Positions 1 to 9,798 of a stretch of DNA of 64,000 nucleotides are shown here, piece after piece. This DNA is from Chimonanthus salicifolius (Eukaryota > Streptophyta > Magnoliopsida > Laurales > Calycanthaceae). The stretch is taken from the NCBI GenBank assembly GCA_013350335.1, contig CM023539.1, forward strand, positions 27,397,043 to 27,461,042, read 5' to 3'. The notes beneath the pieces are model-generated. The model made no database searches. It was not told the DNA's origin and saw only the letters and a program-made list of their open reading frames with translations. The position numbers were made by a program, and so were the translations under genes. Each line of letters opens with the position of its first letter. Position 1 is the first letter of the stretch.

Positions 1-943
1 CATTAGCCTTCACAAGCTCTCATTTTAATATGATTTCGGGATCTCATTTCCTCTTAGGGAAAAGAACAAAACTCATGTTTTATCTTCCCTAAGACTTTAG
101 AAAAGGGGTTGTACGCTTAATAGGAAAATCAAGAAAGCATCTCAATCTTTTGTTTTATACAATCTGAGCAAACATTAACCGTTGCATTGTATCGGCTATG
201 CTCCAATCCAATTAGAGCATTTTAGGCTCGCTAAACTTGAGATGTTAATTGTGTAAGGAAAGATTGTAATGTTCATCTTGAAACAAAATGAGCATTTAAT
301 GAATGACAGCAAAAATACTTACATACGTATTGGCCACATTAATGTGAGTCCACCAACTGAAAACCCATAGAACAAGGGACACCAACCTGCAAATCACTCC
401 AACTCAAAGAAAACCCAACACTTGCATATCCATTGCTTTGAGTTATCTTTGTTCACATATTGAGTAACCCTTGAGTATATCATTCATATCTTCCGAAGAG
501 TTATTCATGTGCTTTATTATGAAGATTTGTAAGGATTGGAACTACCCTATGAAGAAGAAGTAGAAAAGGGTTGGTGGACCCTGTTGTGGAGGAAAGGGAC
601 TATACTCTTTGGGACTGGGGATAGAAGGAAAAGAGAACGATGTAAAGGTTTCTTCTCCCCTTGGAAGGAGAAGGAGAATAGTGGATTAATCCTCAACCCT
701 CAAAAGGGGCTTGGGGCGAGGACGTAGGTTGGGATTGCCGAATCTCATTAAAATTCTTGTGTCTATTTTCCATCTCTTCTCATCTCATCTTTATGATTAT
801 GAATGTCTCATCTCTTCTATGTGATTGTGCAAATTAATCATATTGCTATATCTTATGCACATATATTTTGTTATGATTAATTAATTGCCAAAAGTAAGTG
901 ATGACCCAATTTACCCCCCTCTTTGGTCAATATCTGGGCAACA
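1..943 (+). mobile_element. Sirevirus-type LTR, 3' part, cut by window edge
   Basis: The stretch from about 700 to 943 resembles the 3' end of the better preserved LTR at 53577-55520. Both have a 'gtaggttg..gattgccgaa' block, then 'ttttccatctcttctca', then a C-run followed by a short tail ending in CAACA. The terminus is put at 943 (GGGCAACA). No primer-binding site follows, so this is more likely a solo LTR or fragment than the 5' end of an element. The left end is outside the window or too diverged to see. A 63-codon frame at 536-727 lies inside the LTR and is not taken as a gene. Confidence 0.55.
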
Positions 944-969
944 AAGTGGTTTTTGAGAGTTTGGGTAAT

Positions 970-2100
970 GTTTTTCTAATAATTTCATGAAATTGGAGCT
1001 TCTTTTGTGAAAATGAAATTTATCAACTTTAACGGTGGATAAGGTTGTATTCATTTAGATCAGGTTTCTAGACCTGAATGCAAGGATGCATGATCTATTT
1101 TTAATTTAATTGATTTCTTTAAATTCTTTTTGAAATACAAGCTCTAAGATCTATTTTTAATTTAATTAATTTCTTTAAATTCCTTTTGAAATACAAGCTC
1201 TAACATAATAAAAAAAATTGAAGGCTTTCTTAAAAAATTGTTGTCAAAGTTTATTTATTCCTTATGGAAAGTGGAGACACTTTGTTGTGCTTCACATACT
1301 TTGTATGGTGTTTGTATAATATTTAAAATTAATTCATGGGTTTTCATGGAAATGGATTTTTTTTTTTTAACATTTAGATCTAATCAATGGAATTTAGAAG
1401 ATCTTAATGTAAAGGGTGCATGATTTATCTCTTAATGTTATTAGTTTCTTTTAATCTTGCTCAAATACAAGGTCTAAATACATTACATATTTTATATGAT
1501 GTTTGTGTAGTGCTCAAAAAGAAATTTATTATTTTTACTGTTGGGTAAGGGTTGTATACACTAATCTAAGATTGGATTTTTTATAAGACTTTAATAATTA
1601 GGGTGTATTATATATTCTTTTATTTATTAATTTCCTTTATTTGTATGGCATCTGTGTGATGCATAAAATGAATTCATGGATTTTCATGAAATTGTTTTTT
1701 TAAATCACTGAATTTTATCATTTTTAATGGTCAATATAGGTTGCATGAACTTAATTCTAAGCATTAGAGTGTAGTAGACCTTAATATAGGGGTGCATGAT
1801 TTATTCTTTTGATTTTTTTCAAGAATAATCTCTATAATAAAATGAAATTTGGGAATCTTGAAAAAATATTTTGGTACAATAGTTCATTGATTTCATATGA
1901 AAGACAATGTAGATGCCTTATTATCGTTTATGTATTTTCTTTAGTATTTGTGTGATGTTGATAATTAATTCATGGGTTTACATGAAATTGAGGTTTTTTT
2001 AATAAAAACGAAATTCATCATTTCTAAAGGTGGATAAGGATTGTATACTCTTATACCTAAACATTAATGTTTAGTTATCTTTAACTTAAGATTGTACAAT
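970..2100. repeat. Degenerate tandem repeat, ~300-360 bp unit, about 4 copies
   Basis: An AT-rich block in which the same series of phrases recurs: 'ttcatg..ttcatgaaattg', a T-run, 'tcatttttaa.ggt.gataaggttgta', and 'gggtgcatgattta'. The phrase around catgaaattg falls near 984, 1344, 1685 and 1981, giving spacings of about 360, 340 and 300. The copies have drifted strongly. No coding potential or transposon termini were recognised. Confidence 0.5.
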
Positions 2101-2159
2101 TGCAAATGATGTAATAATTACATGTGAACAAGAATAAAAGGTTGATAGCATTATTTTAA

Positions 2160-2354
2160 TACTCCCTTCATTCCATTTTAGTTGTCTCATTTGAAAGATT
2201 TGTATTTTTTAAGGAACTCTCTATATAAGTCTAGCACTCCATGTGATCTCATCCATTTTCAACACACTTTATACTACTTTAATATAAATGAGACAACTAT
2301 TGTTGGGCAATTCCAAAATCCATATAAGACAACTAATTTGGGACAGAGGGAGTA
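2160..2354. mobile_element. Stowaway-type MITE (Tc1/mariner), TA target duplication
   Basis: The element proper is 2162-2352 (191 bp), flanked by TA at 2160-2161 and 2353-2354. The left terminus starts CTCCCTTCATTCC and the right ends GGGACAGAGGGAG. The right end reverse-complemented (CTCCCTCTGTCCC, then AAATTAGTTGTCT) matches the left inverted terminal repeat over about 25 bp with a few mismatches. CTCCCTCYGTCCC termini with a TA duplication are the hallmark of plant Stowaway elements, which are mobilised in trans by mariner-like transposases. It has no coding capacity. Confidence 0.9.
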
Positions 2355-2364
2355 TTTGAAAATG

Positions 2365-2905
2365 CTTTTGAATTAACATTCTTAACACTAATACGCAGTT
2401 TGACTTTAACATTACATGGTTGACAATTTAGTTTCTCTTGATGATAATCCAAAATAGGAAGAAGAAGAAGAACAGGTTGTGGTAGCTCAATGTTTAAGTA
2501 ATTAATCGTGTACAATGGATGCCCAAAATATCATTTTTGATATTTGGAATGTCTATAATTGAAATGTTACCACTAACATACTTTCACTCAACACATTATG
2601 TGGTTGATAATGTGGTTGTCGCTTGATAATTACTTATAATATGAATAAAGAAGAAAAAGTCGTGGAAGATATTTATGTAACTACTCATGCATAATAGATG
2701 AATGTAGTATCATTTCAATGTCAAAATGCTTTTGTATTGACATATTAGCACTAATACATAGTTCCACGCAAATATTACATGGTTGAGGATGTGATTTTGC
2801 TTGATAATAACATAGAATATCAACGAGAAGAAAAAGTTGTAGTATATTGTTTTAGAAATTAATTATGTACCATTGATACATGTGTTATCATTTTAATGTT
2901 TGGCA
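2365..2905. repeat. Degenerate tandem repeat, ~180 bp unit, 3 copies
   Basis: Three diverged copies share the order: 'ttaacacta', 'aacattacatggttga', 'gattt..cttgataat', 'aagaagaaaaagt.gtgg', 'attatgtaca.tgatac'. They start near 2370, 2555 and 2725. It differs from the 970-2100 repeat. It is not coding and no transposon ends were found. Confidence 0.5.
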
Positions 2906-2907
2906 TG

Positions 2908-3930
2908 TGTCGTGCCCTGTCCTGATGTGGGGATTTTTTTTTTTCTAACATATAGAGGAAACATATGCTAGTTTCTATACTTCAATTCGCCGGAAATCAT
3001 ACTGTAACTCAGAAGAATTCTCAATCACATAATATCGCACGTGACTATTTAGGTTCTCACGAGGACTCGAACATATACCATATGCATCATCGCAACACAT
3101 AATCAAAATACATGACAACACATCAGAGTTGCTCAACAAAAGCATAATGATTTTATTACATGTCCAAAACCGATTCAAGCAACAGAAAAATTATTATGAT
3201 ACGGAGTAATGTTTCTCTAACAAATAACAAAAGCTCTCGCCTAATGGAGAGTGTTCTTGGTGATTCCATTTCTCCTATCGTAGCAGTGGGGGTTTGTCTA
3301 TGCCTTCCTCAGGCAGTGTCCCTGAAATCATAAGGGAGTGAGTTAACCAGTCTAGTGAAGAGAAACAACAATCATATATAGCATGTTATCAACCAAGCAT
3401 GTTAATCAATCGAAGCAAATTATCAGTCAAACATGCATCTTATGGTTCTATCAACAACATTGGGTCAACACCCTATCATATTATCATGATTATCCTACCA
3501 TTTTATGCACACGAGTCTATGATCATTAGCTTGTGAATATTGGCTCTTTTGTTTCCTGAAACATGCGGTCTACACTACGATCTTCCGCAGATCAATGCTT
3601 CACTCAGTCTATTATAGTTCTACATTGCAGCTTCAACGGTCCAATGCTCCACTTAATACATAGTACGCTCTATACTGCGGCTTCAACACTCCAATGCCTC
3701 ATCTAGTACGTAAAAAGGTATATTTCATAGTTATTTACACATGCATATCAACTACCCGATCGCTTAGTATATATGTCCGCTTCACCCTTCATGTATTTAC
3801 TCATCATTTCACAACATGCATAATAACAAGAAAAGTGGACATCATATTAACATGCAATTCATACTTTAGCGTGTTACATTCTAACTAGCACATATTCACA
3901 TAATTAACATCGCAAGCAATTCTAATTGTC
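2908..3930 (-). mobile_element. Tekay-like gypsy LTR fragment
   Basis: The left end reads TGTCGTGCCC, the complement of an LTR 3' end of the kind seen at 29345 (TGTAACGCCC) and 59973 (TGTCACACCC). About 400-450 bp in is a 'gtgagttaaccagtctagtgaag' phrase with a close partner in the Tekay LTR at 60450-60480, in the same orientation and at a similar distance from the end. The other end is lost where the Sirevirus LTR begins near 3932. No coding sequence. Confidence 0.55.
3560..3710. repeat. Short tandem repeat inside Tekay-like LTR, ~50 bp unit, 3 copies
   Basis: Three imperfect units share 'tctaca.t.c', 'gcttcaac', 'tccaatgct.cact' and 'agta.g'. The array sits at a place in the LTR comparable to the arrays at 21061-21310 and 52553-52787, but the unit is unrelated to either. 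Confidence 0.55.
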
Positions 3931-3931
3931 A

Positions 3932-4985
3932 CATTAGTTTGGGCCTCGGTTTGACCGAGTCTATATTTTGTCAATTCCATGACTGAGTGTGTGACTTGCC
4001 TTGGAAGATTGAAGATTGAAGATCCAAGATCAAGATCAAGCTGTGGACATCTCACCATGTGTTTGGCAACTACATAGGTAAAATGGCCTTAGATGACCAT
4101 AGGTTTGAAGCAAACACCCTAGGCTCATGGATCAAGCATTAAAACCTTAAACTGGAAAATTAGAATTTGTCCATCTCGAGCCCCTCGTCCTGACCTCTTA
4201 GTGTTTAAACTGAGAATTCTCTTGAGCTTAGGTCGAGCCCCTCGAGCCACACTAGAGTCCCTCGGCTTGTGATCCTACCTCTGTTATTTGAAAGCATCCT
4301 TTGATCTTAGATCGAGCTCCTCGAAGGCTCCCTAGCCCCTTGAAACTAGCCGTTACTCATCTAGTTGTACCTTCCCTATTTGACTACATGTTGACCCTTA
4401 GGTGGAATTTCCAAAAATGGTGGTCGACCCTCGGAGACGCTCCCGAGCCCCTCAAGAGTACGTTTCCGAGCCCCTCGAGGAGGCTCCCGAGGCCCTTGGG
4501 ATCTAGCTGCTATTTTGAGTTAGAACTCTATATACTAGACCTCCCTAAGTTTTAAACATAACTGAGATCAGAAACGAAAATCTAATTTTTCTTAGGGCAT
4601 TCCAAGCCTTCCCTCTCACATCTTTCCTCCCAAGCCTCCATGGAAAACCAGTAGGATGATCAATCCTTCAATGAGGAAGAGACATTGAGGAAACCAGGGC
4701 TGTTGAGCCTTTCAAAACTAATTTGTAATGTTTGGGTGGGACTCCCATACATAGTGGATTTGGGATAGCCCAAGAGTGGGTGAGTCTAACAGTGGATGTA
4801 GGTTTGTTGAAATCGAACCATTATAAATCATTGTGCATATGTGGTGGTTGATTGTTTTATGGTTTGATTAGTTTATCTTTTACACACACGTTTATTCCGC
4901 TGCACATTGGTTTGAATAATTATTATATTTAAAGGTTAATTAAAATTGGTAAAAGACCATGTGCATTGGTCTAACAAGACTTTCA
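3932..4985 (+). mobile_element. 5' LTR of Sirevirus element B
   Basis: It begins near 3932 with ATTAG..GGGCCTCGGTTTGACCGAG (the expected TG has become CA) and ends AAGACTTTCA at 4985. A degenerate primer-binding site follows, then a gag reading frame, which makes it a 5' LTR. It is about nine-tenths identical by eye to the LTR pieces at 14946-15010 and 16949-17552, which I take as the 3' LTR of the same element. A TATA-like 'ctatatacta' lies near 4527. The stretch 4190-4505 holds the CGAGCCCCTCG word array. A short open frame at 4301-4555 is within this array and is not taken as coding. Confidence 0.8.
4190..4505. repeat. Palindromic-word array CGAGCCCCTCG
   Basis: CGAG/CTCG arms around a CCC loop recur many times (gagcccctcg, cgagcccctcgagg, gagcccctcaag). 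The array lies upstream of the TATA-like motif of this LTR. The same word fills the matching part of the sister LTR at 17120-17420. Confidence 0.75.
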
Positions 4986-5000
4986 AGTGGCGTCAAGAGC
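4986..5000 (+). other. Degenerate primer-binding site (initiator Met-tRNA type)
   Basis: AGTGGCGTCAAGAGC directly follows the LTR. It aligns with the intact copia site ATTGGTATCAGAGC found at 55521-55534. The changes look like decay. Confidence 0.65.
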
Positions 5001-5055
5001 AAGGTTACTCCATATTTGACTTAACCGTCTAGAGTTGATCCTTTTTTCTAGAACT

Positions 5056-5728
5056 ATGCATTTGGATAAAAGTTTAGATATCAATAGACCTCGTTACTTT
5101 GAAGGCTCCAATTACAATTATTGGAAAAGAAAAATGAAGATATTTCTAATTTCCCTAGACTCAATCGCTTGGTAGGCCATCATGAAAGGTTGGTCACAAC
5201 CTATAGAAGAAGTGACCAATGGTTCAAACAAATTGATAAGACCAAAAATTTTGAACCTTTGACATGACATTGAGAGAAGCATGTATGATGGAAATTTCAA
5301 AGCTCTCAATGCCATCATGTGTGTTGTTTCCCCAGTTGATTTGAAAGTTATCATGACTTTTGGAATAGCCAAAGAAGCGTGGGATTATCTGGAAAGAGTT
5401 TATGGAGGTATAACTATTGATGAAAATTCTAGAATCCTCATAGCCTCCACATCTTCCCATGAGGAAGATAGAGAAAAAGATCCTGCCATAAAGCCCTTGT
5501 AGTACACACTACACTAAAAAAAGGATTTTGATGAATTAGGTGTAGAATCTGTTGCCTTTGAGAACACCAATCTAAATTTGCCAAAGATTCTAGAGACAAG
5601 ATTGGACCTAGTAAAAAATTGGAGAATATTGTTTTACCCATTTTGTCCATTAAAAAACATTTAACTTGATTCTATTGTAACAAAACAGGTCATTTTAGAT
5701 ATGAATGCAAGTTAAGATTGGTGCACTT
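5056..5728 (+). pseudogene. gag: Sirevirus gag, N-terminal and middle part, broken
   Basis: The chosen ATG at 5056 opens a frame with the copia gag signature RPRYFEGSNYNYWKRKMK, then a stop (TAG after IAW) and GWSQP. Further on, KALNAIMCVVSPVDL and AKEAWDYLERVYGG match the UBN2-type capsid domain. After a deletion and frameshifts, a CX2CX4HX4C-type zinc knuckle remnant (cysteine, NK, TGH, FRYEC) is seen at about 5679-5711. Translation is interrupted at 5724-5728 (CACTT), where a solo LTR has inserted. The same frame resumes at 14197. It is a dead copy of the particle-forming structural protein. Confidence 0.85.
5724..5728. repeat. Target-site duplication CACTT, left copy
   Basis: Matches CACTT at 14197-14201 exactly. 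The pair brackets LTR termini at 5729 (TGAAAGT, the complement of an LTR 3' end) and 14196 (TTAACA, the complement of an LTR start). Confidence 0.85.
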
Positions 5729-5767
5729 TGAAAGTTCCCAGTGTTAGAACAAGATTGTCCCTAGCAG

Positions 5768-5768
5768 G

Positions 5769-5806
<38 letters not shown>

Positions 5807-5828
5807 AGGGAGGGGGGGGGGGGGGGGT
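5768..5828. repeat. Poly-G tract of about 60 bases
   Basis: An almost pure G run with one short AA break. It falls exactly where related LTRs have a modest C-run (five C at about 11436, six at 913), so it is an expansion of that motif or an assembly problem. Confidence 0.95.
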
Positions 5829-6160
5829 TGGGGTTGAATAGGACAATGCCGGATTTTTATGGTCTTCACAATAGGTTAGGGAATTACGTCCTCACAAATA
5901 GAGTGGGAATTTCGCCCACACAAATCCTAGCTTTTGAAATGTTCGACTTATCCCGGTCTACTTCCATATCCCTCTATTTTTTTATAGTGGGGAGGGGTTG
6001 GGGTTGAATAGGACAATGCCGGATTTTTATGGTCTTCACAATAGGTTAGGGAATTACGTCCTCACAAATAGAGTGGGAAATTCGCCCACACAAATCCTAG
6101 CTTTTGAAATGTTCGACTTATCCCGGTCTACTTCCATATCCCTCTATTTTTTTATAGTGG
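5821..6160. repeat. Near-perfect 170-bp tandem duplication
   Basis: GGGTTGAATAGG occurs at 5831 and 6001, and the intervening 170 bp repeats to 6160 with one visible substitution (gggaattt versus gggaaatt). It adjoins the poly-G tract. It may be a recent slippage or unequal-exchange product, or an assembly artefact at the homopolymer. Confidence 0.9.
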
Positions 6161-6230
6161 TTCAAGCACCTTTCTTTTGAAATTTCTTCTAGCTGAATCC
6201 TTTCTTGATGAAGTTCACCAATGTTGAACT

Positions 6231-6244
6231 GTGCTCTGATACCA
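6231..6244 (-). other. Primer-binding site (initiator Met-tRNA), minus strand
   Basis: GTGCTCTGATACCA is the complement of TGGTATCAGAGCAC. It lies two bases outside the 3' end of the Athila LTR at 6247-8166. About 50 bp of leader-like sequence (6181-6230) follows toward lower coordinates before the sequence changes to the solo Sirevirus LTR. Confidence 0.85.
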
Positions 6245-6246
6245 AT

Positions 6247-8166
6247 TGTGAATGTTGTCCAAATTTTAAATTTATTACTCACAAGTGCACGAACCATGTA
6301 ATAGTATAGAGTTAAGAGTTCGAGGTGAATCCCACAAGGAAACAACAAAATATACAGCAAAAACAAAATATATGAAATTGAAATGTTGTGATTAAAAAAA
6401 TATAGATCTTTAGAAATAACCTAAATATGAAAATCAAATTCTAATTTTTGCAAATATAACTTCAAATTAGTTGCATTCCTAGTTTTAAGAAACTAATCTA
6501 AATCTACATAATGTACAATGGAATTTGAGACAATAATGAAAAGAATAAAGAATTTGAGAGAATAAGAAAAGAATAGAGAATTTAATAAAAATAATGAAAT
6601 ATTCACATAATGTACAATGGAATTGAGACAAGTGATTAGGGTGGCATATTATCACATTTAAAGATAACTATGACCTAGACTATGAAATCTTCTAAAATTA
6701 TTAAATATAAATTCATGTTCTCTATTTATTAAAATTCTAATTAAGAAAAGCATGATGTCCTTTAAGTCAGAAATTTTCAATTCAAGTCTTAGGCTTGGAC
6801 AAAATTTCTACTCTCCTTTAAGAATCTAAAAATAAGCTAGTCTTCGAAAAGAGCCTTAGATCTAAAAATATTAAGTTCCACCGATCCTAAACAGGGTTCG
6901 ACTTTCCTTGAATACTCTTAAATTAATTTATTCCATAACATCTTAAAAAAAGTTAAAATAACGTAAAAAACAATCACCATAAAACATTTAACAATTGGAA
7001 AAACCATAAATCTAAAGAAGCTACCATGAATATTATTCAAATAAATTGGAAGTTAAAATTACAATGCTTTGGAGTTTTTGCATCAAAGACATGAAATAAA
7101 AATAAAATACAAGAACTCATAGACAAAATTCGAGTATTCCTTTCGTTTCTAGTCTTCTCAACCTCCAGTCCTTCCGCACTTAGTTCCTTGCTCAAATTCG
7201 AATTTACAATGCCTGAACCCCTTTATTTATAGTGCTAAAAAAAAACTGGATTAGGTAAGGCTTAGAAAGAATTCCTCTATAGTTCTCTCTCCAAAACTTT
7301 ATTCAAATTTTTCTCTAAAAAACTTTCTCCCAAATTCTCTCTCCTTTAATTATCCAAATTTACTATCTTTTCCAAGCCATGGACGAATTTTGCAGATAAG
7401 ACTCCATGATTTTAGGGATTTTGGAAAGTATGGTGCAAATTCTATTTTTCTACACATGCATCAGTTTGCAGCTCAATTTTGACTTTGCTAACGTCCAAAT
7501 CACGAAATTTCATAAATTACAAAGTTGTAGCCCTTGAAGTACTCTTTCCAATTCAAGAAGAATAAATGCAATCAGATATTGGAGTGAAAAGTTATACAAA
7601 AATATTGAAACTGTGTCAAAATATTTCTTCTTCCAAAATTAACTCCGGTCAATCCAAATCCCATTTTTTTTTTCTCTCATTCTTGCTTCCACAATGCTTC
7701 ACACGAAATTCACTGGTCCCACTTCGTCTTTTGGACTTGGATCCCATACTTGGACTTTTATCTGGCCCGAAATACTTGTGGACTTTAGCTCATAGGCTTC
7801 CAATTGGAGAGTTTGGCTTTAGGCTGGGTAAATGGGCCTATTTGTGTGTTTTATAAATTTCTACCACCTTACAATTTAACACAATCTAAAAATTATTATT
7901 ATAATTCAAAATATCATATCTGGATCTGAATTATAATAATTCATAATAATTCCAAAATCAAATTAAGTGGTAAAAATTACAAACTTTCCAAAAATAGAAC
8001 TATGGCTCACTTTTCTGCATTTTTCTCGATTTTAATTCCAATTTCTTGTATTTTCCAGAATACACTGCAAAACTCACAATTAACATTAAACGTATCTAAT
8101 ATTTATAGAATAAAGACTAACTAATCTAACATTAAAGGGTAAAATGGTAATTTACAGTGTTCATCA
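6247..8166 (-). mobile_element. Athila-type gypsy LTR, minus strand
   Basis: Read on the minus strand it starts TGATGAACACTG (8166) and ends with the conserved 'cgcaagtgcacgaacc / tatactatt / aatttaaaatttgg' block. That block is shared with the Athila LTR at 40887-43518 and with the fragments at 11844, 17553, 46541 and 53467. It is flanked by a primer-binding site on one side (6231-6244) and a polypurine tract on the other (8167-8185). It therefore looks like a 5' LTR and a 3' LTR at once, as in a tandem or recombined element. A TATA-like 'tatttatag' lies near 7220. Short frames inside it (7566-7856) are not genes. Confidence 0.8.
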
Positions 8167-9620
8167 AATACCTCCAAACTTAGATTTTGCTAGTGATCGA
8201 GCAAAATAAAAACTACAAACTACAAACTGTAAATTAAAAACCTAAACTACATCACTTTCGCTGGCATTCTCGATTGCATTTAGTGTATGCAACAAGACTT
8301 TAAACTCCTAAATTACCCCTAGTGGATGAGTTATAGTCTCGTGAGGGCTTATAGTGATGATACCCACAAACATCAAATTTTGTTTTTCTTTTTTCTTTTC
8401 TTTTTTTTCTTTTCTCAAGTCTCAGTTTCAGTTTCAGCAAAAACATGTACATAAAAATCTAGACATCATACGATTCCAACATTCATTTTACAAAACTTAT
8501 ACCTGGAGTGTAGTGTGTGCTTTAGCTAATATTAAAATAGTCTTCTTTCTCTAAATAGCCTTTGAATTCAAACCTCACCAGATATATCTCTCAGAAAGAC
8601 TAACGCTCAGAGGTTTGGGTTTATTTTCTCTCAAGGTATATGTGAGCGGAGTTTACGTTTTCAAATCAAAATATCTCATATATGTATTAAAAAAAGACGA
8701 CACATATCAAAGAAAATAAAAGATCTCATGAACAGATGCCACTTCCTTGAGAACGTTGAGTTATACACTATCATTTTCCCTCCTTTATTCTCCACATGAA
8801 ATACCCTATAGACTTAAGATCAATAGGACTTCCTATGAGACGAAACGTAGTTTAGGACCGGGTCATATCAAAGAAGGATAATAAGACTCTAAAAATAAAT
8901 ATTTTGAATCAGAAAAGTTAGAGGTCTTCGAAATGTAAGGCGGGTTATTTTTCCTCTATTTTTTTTTTTTTTTGTCTTTTCAGCACTTTTCAAAATATTC
9001 ATTTTTTCATTCTTATTCTTTATTCATATCCTTCTTTTGATGTCTGGATGTTCCCTTTCTTTTATTTTCAATTTTTTAAGTGTCTATTTTTTATAGTAGC
9101 ACCCCAATATTTGTCATCTCTAACCTTTTCTGAGCTCTTAGGATAGCTCGCAGATATTTCAATGAGGCTCAGACTCCATAACAGGAGTTGGGTATGGTAA
9201 ATATCGCTAATCAATAAAATAGTCTATATAAGCTCAACTGGGAACTATCAAGTAAATGACAAAAAATAGGTAGGCATGAAAGCTCAAACGATCAAAAAAT
9301 GGCCTAAATCAGATCCTAAGCTACATACGGTAATTTCTTTGTTTCAAATAAATTCTGAAAAATTTCAAATGTACTAACTCAAATTTGATGGCGTTCTCAG
9401 TAATATGACCAAATTGAAAAATAATGAGATCCACAATGACTTGATTTGTTTAAGATTGACTTATATCACTCAGAAAAAATAGATAGGCACGAAATCTCAC
9501 TGGGTTAAGTCTCCACTAGTATTCCTCCAGTGATAACTAAGGTAATTGCATAGATCTAGAATTTATGTCAAACCAGTTTAAGAGATCAAAATTAAAATAC
9601 AATAAAATCAATCTCAACCT
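8167..9620 (-). mobile_element. Athila 3' non-coding internal region with polypurine tract
   Basis: On the minus strand it ends '..agcaaaatctaagtttggaggtattt' just before the LTR, the same phrase as the polypurine tract at 40864-40886. Phrases such as 'gatcaataggacttcctat..gacgaaacgta' (about 8818) are the complement of 40190-40225. No env-like or other open frame is visible. Confidence 0.75.
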
Positions 9621-9793
9621 AATTCAAAAGAATTTGAGGGAATGAGAAAGAAATAAAGAATTTAATAAAAATAATGAAATATTCACATAATGTACAATGG
9701 AATTGAGACAAGTGATTAGGGTGGCATATTATCTCATTTAAAGATAGAACTATGGCCTAGACTATGAAATCTTCTACAATTATTAAATATAAA

Positions 9794-9798
9794 TTCAT
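9794..9798. repeat. Target-site duplication TTCAT (9794-9798 and 11493-11497)
   Basis: Exact 5-bp repeat flanking TG..CA ends. The uninterrupted sequence survives at about 6711-6730 (aaattcatgttctctattt), so the empty site can be read directly. Confidence 0.95.

Larger units (their letters stand above)
5729..6180 (-). mobile_element. Solo Sirevirus LTR (minus), 3' terminal half
   Basis: It starts TGAAAGTTCCC and continues with the conserved LTR 3' region (G-run, 'gggttgaatagga', 'tcctcacaaatagagtgggaa', 'ctctatttttttatagtgg'), also seen at 32272-32660 and 44320-44480. The LTR breaks off near 6180 and resumes at about 13406 after Athila and TRIM-like sequence. The two halves together lack roughly 0.3 kb of the usual LTR. 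The outer ends are bounded by CACTT duplications, so this was a single LTR inserted in the gag of element B. Confidence 0.85.
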
